Positions 63,802-64,000 of a stretch of DNA of 64,000 bases are shown here, piece after piece (position 1 is the first letter of the stretch; every line of letters begins with the position of its first letter). Under the pieces are notes generated by a model. It did not search any database, was not told the DNA's origin, and saw nothing but the letters and a program-made list of their open reading frames with translations. A program made the translations under genes and the position numbers. Source of the DNA: Janthinobacterium sp. ROICE36 (lineage in GTDB: Bacteria; Pseudomonadota; Gammaproteobacteria; Burkholderiales; Burkholderiaceae_D); the NCBI RefSeq assembly GCF_002869965.1, contig NZ_PEBS01000007.1:1-64000 (forward strand), read 5' to 3'.

Positions 63802-64000
63802 TCAGGTTTGTCGTACGTAACTGCCTGGCGCGTCGTCTAGGTCGCAGGCCATGGCCGGCGGCGCCACTTGCGCGCCCGGGCCCTGCGCCAGCCAGGCTTG
63901 CCAGGCGGCGAGACCACGCCCGCATGGTGGCAGCCCGATGTGAGCAGGAAGTCGACGTCCGAGTCGGTCACAGTTGCAGCTTGTAGAAGGAGCGCCATGG
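63802..64000 (-). pseudogene. C-terminal remnant of a PHA synthase (PhaC-like)
   Basis: Reading the minus strand from the window edge, three frames in turn give parts of a poly-hydroxyalkanoate synthase tail: WRSFYKLQL, then (one C apparently lost) TDSDVDFLLTSGCHHAGVVS, then AWQAWLAQGPGAQVAPPAM to APGSYVRQT and a stop at 63802. The usual SGGHNAG motif with the catalytic histidine is altered to SGCHHAG, and about 35 residues between VVSPP and AWQAW are missing. The gene runs beyond the window, so the state of its N-terminal part is unknown. Confidence 0.8.

Overview
The window looks like the chromosome of a GC-rich, free-living betaproteobacterium. Protein style, gene content and codon use point to the Oxalobacteraceae (Janthinobacterium, Massilia or Duganella type); this is inferred from family resemblance, not from a marker gene. 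I saw no rRNA, tRNA or CRISPR array.

Layout. 0-6.7 kb: an IS21-type end, a GNA1162/DUF799 lipoprotein, a small redox cluster (decayed aldo/keto reductase, DoxX-like protein, flavodoxin-like protein) under a divergent LysR regulator, a QseBC-type two-component pair and a nitroreductase. 6.8-14.5 kb: a BaeSR-like two-component pair divergent from a complete tripartite RND efflux operon. 14.5-28 kb: an ArsB pump with its own promoter, a Rossmann oxidoreductase, GNAT and flavin-reductase remnants, a DUF2145 pair, an HDOD protein, an acyl-CoA-dehydrogenase-like enzyme, a SulP transporter, a GST, a LysR/DHA2 exporter pair and a protein that looks like a dead primase domain. 28-38 kb: an IS66 remnant, an NTF2-like protein, a frameshifted AraC regulator, SDR/VOC/saccharopine-dehydrogenase-like genes, a nitronate monooxygenase divergent from a LysR/MFS pair, and a three-gene hydrolase operon (M14 peptidase, alpha/beta hydrolase, serine hydrolase).

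38.2-54 kb is the most striking part. An STN/TonB-C protein, an ECF sigma factor and a FecR-type anti-sigma factor are joined by overlapping start and stop codons (VreA-VreI-VreR, or PUMA3, layout). They are followed by one 12.6-kb gene for a 4203-residue filamentous-haemagglutinin-like exoprotein, whose stop codon overlaps the start of a second ECF sigma factor. No TpsB transporter and no second anti-sigma factor lie in the window. The exoprotein has only three close cysteine pairs, which is unusual for its class.

54-64 kb: a periplasmic aldehyde oxidoreductase (paoABC), corA, a Tat-type alpha/beta hydrolase, an intact QseC-like kinase and a tandem universal stress protein. Among them lie several broken genes: a TonB receptor tail, a hydrolase tail, a cytochrome b561 with its middle missing, a response regulator reduced to its two ends beside a well-kept PmrA/QseB-type operator, and a PHA-synthase tail with several frameshifts.

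Across the window at least eight genes keep recognisable ends but have lost their middle or carry small frameshifts. This is either a strong local decay pattern or a sequence or assembly problem, and it is worth checking first.
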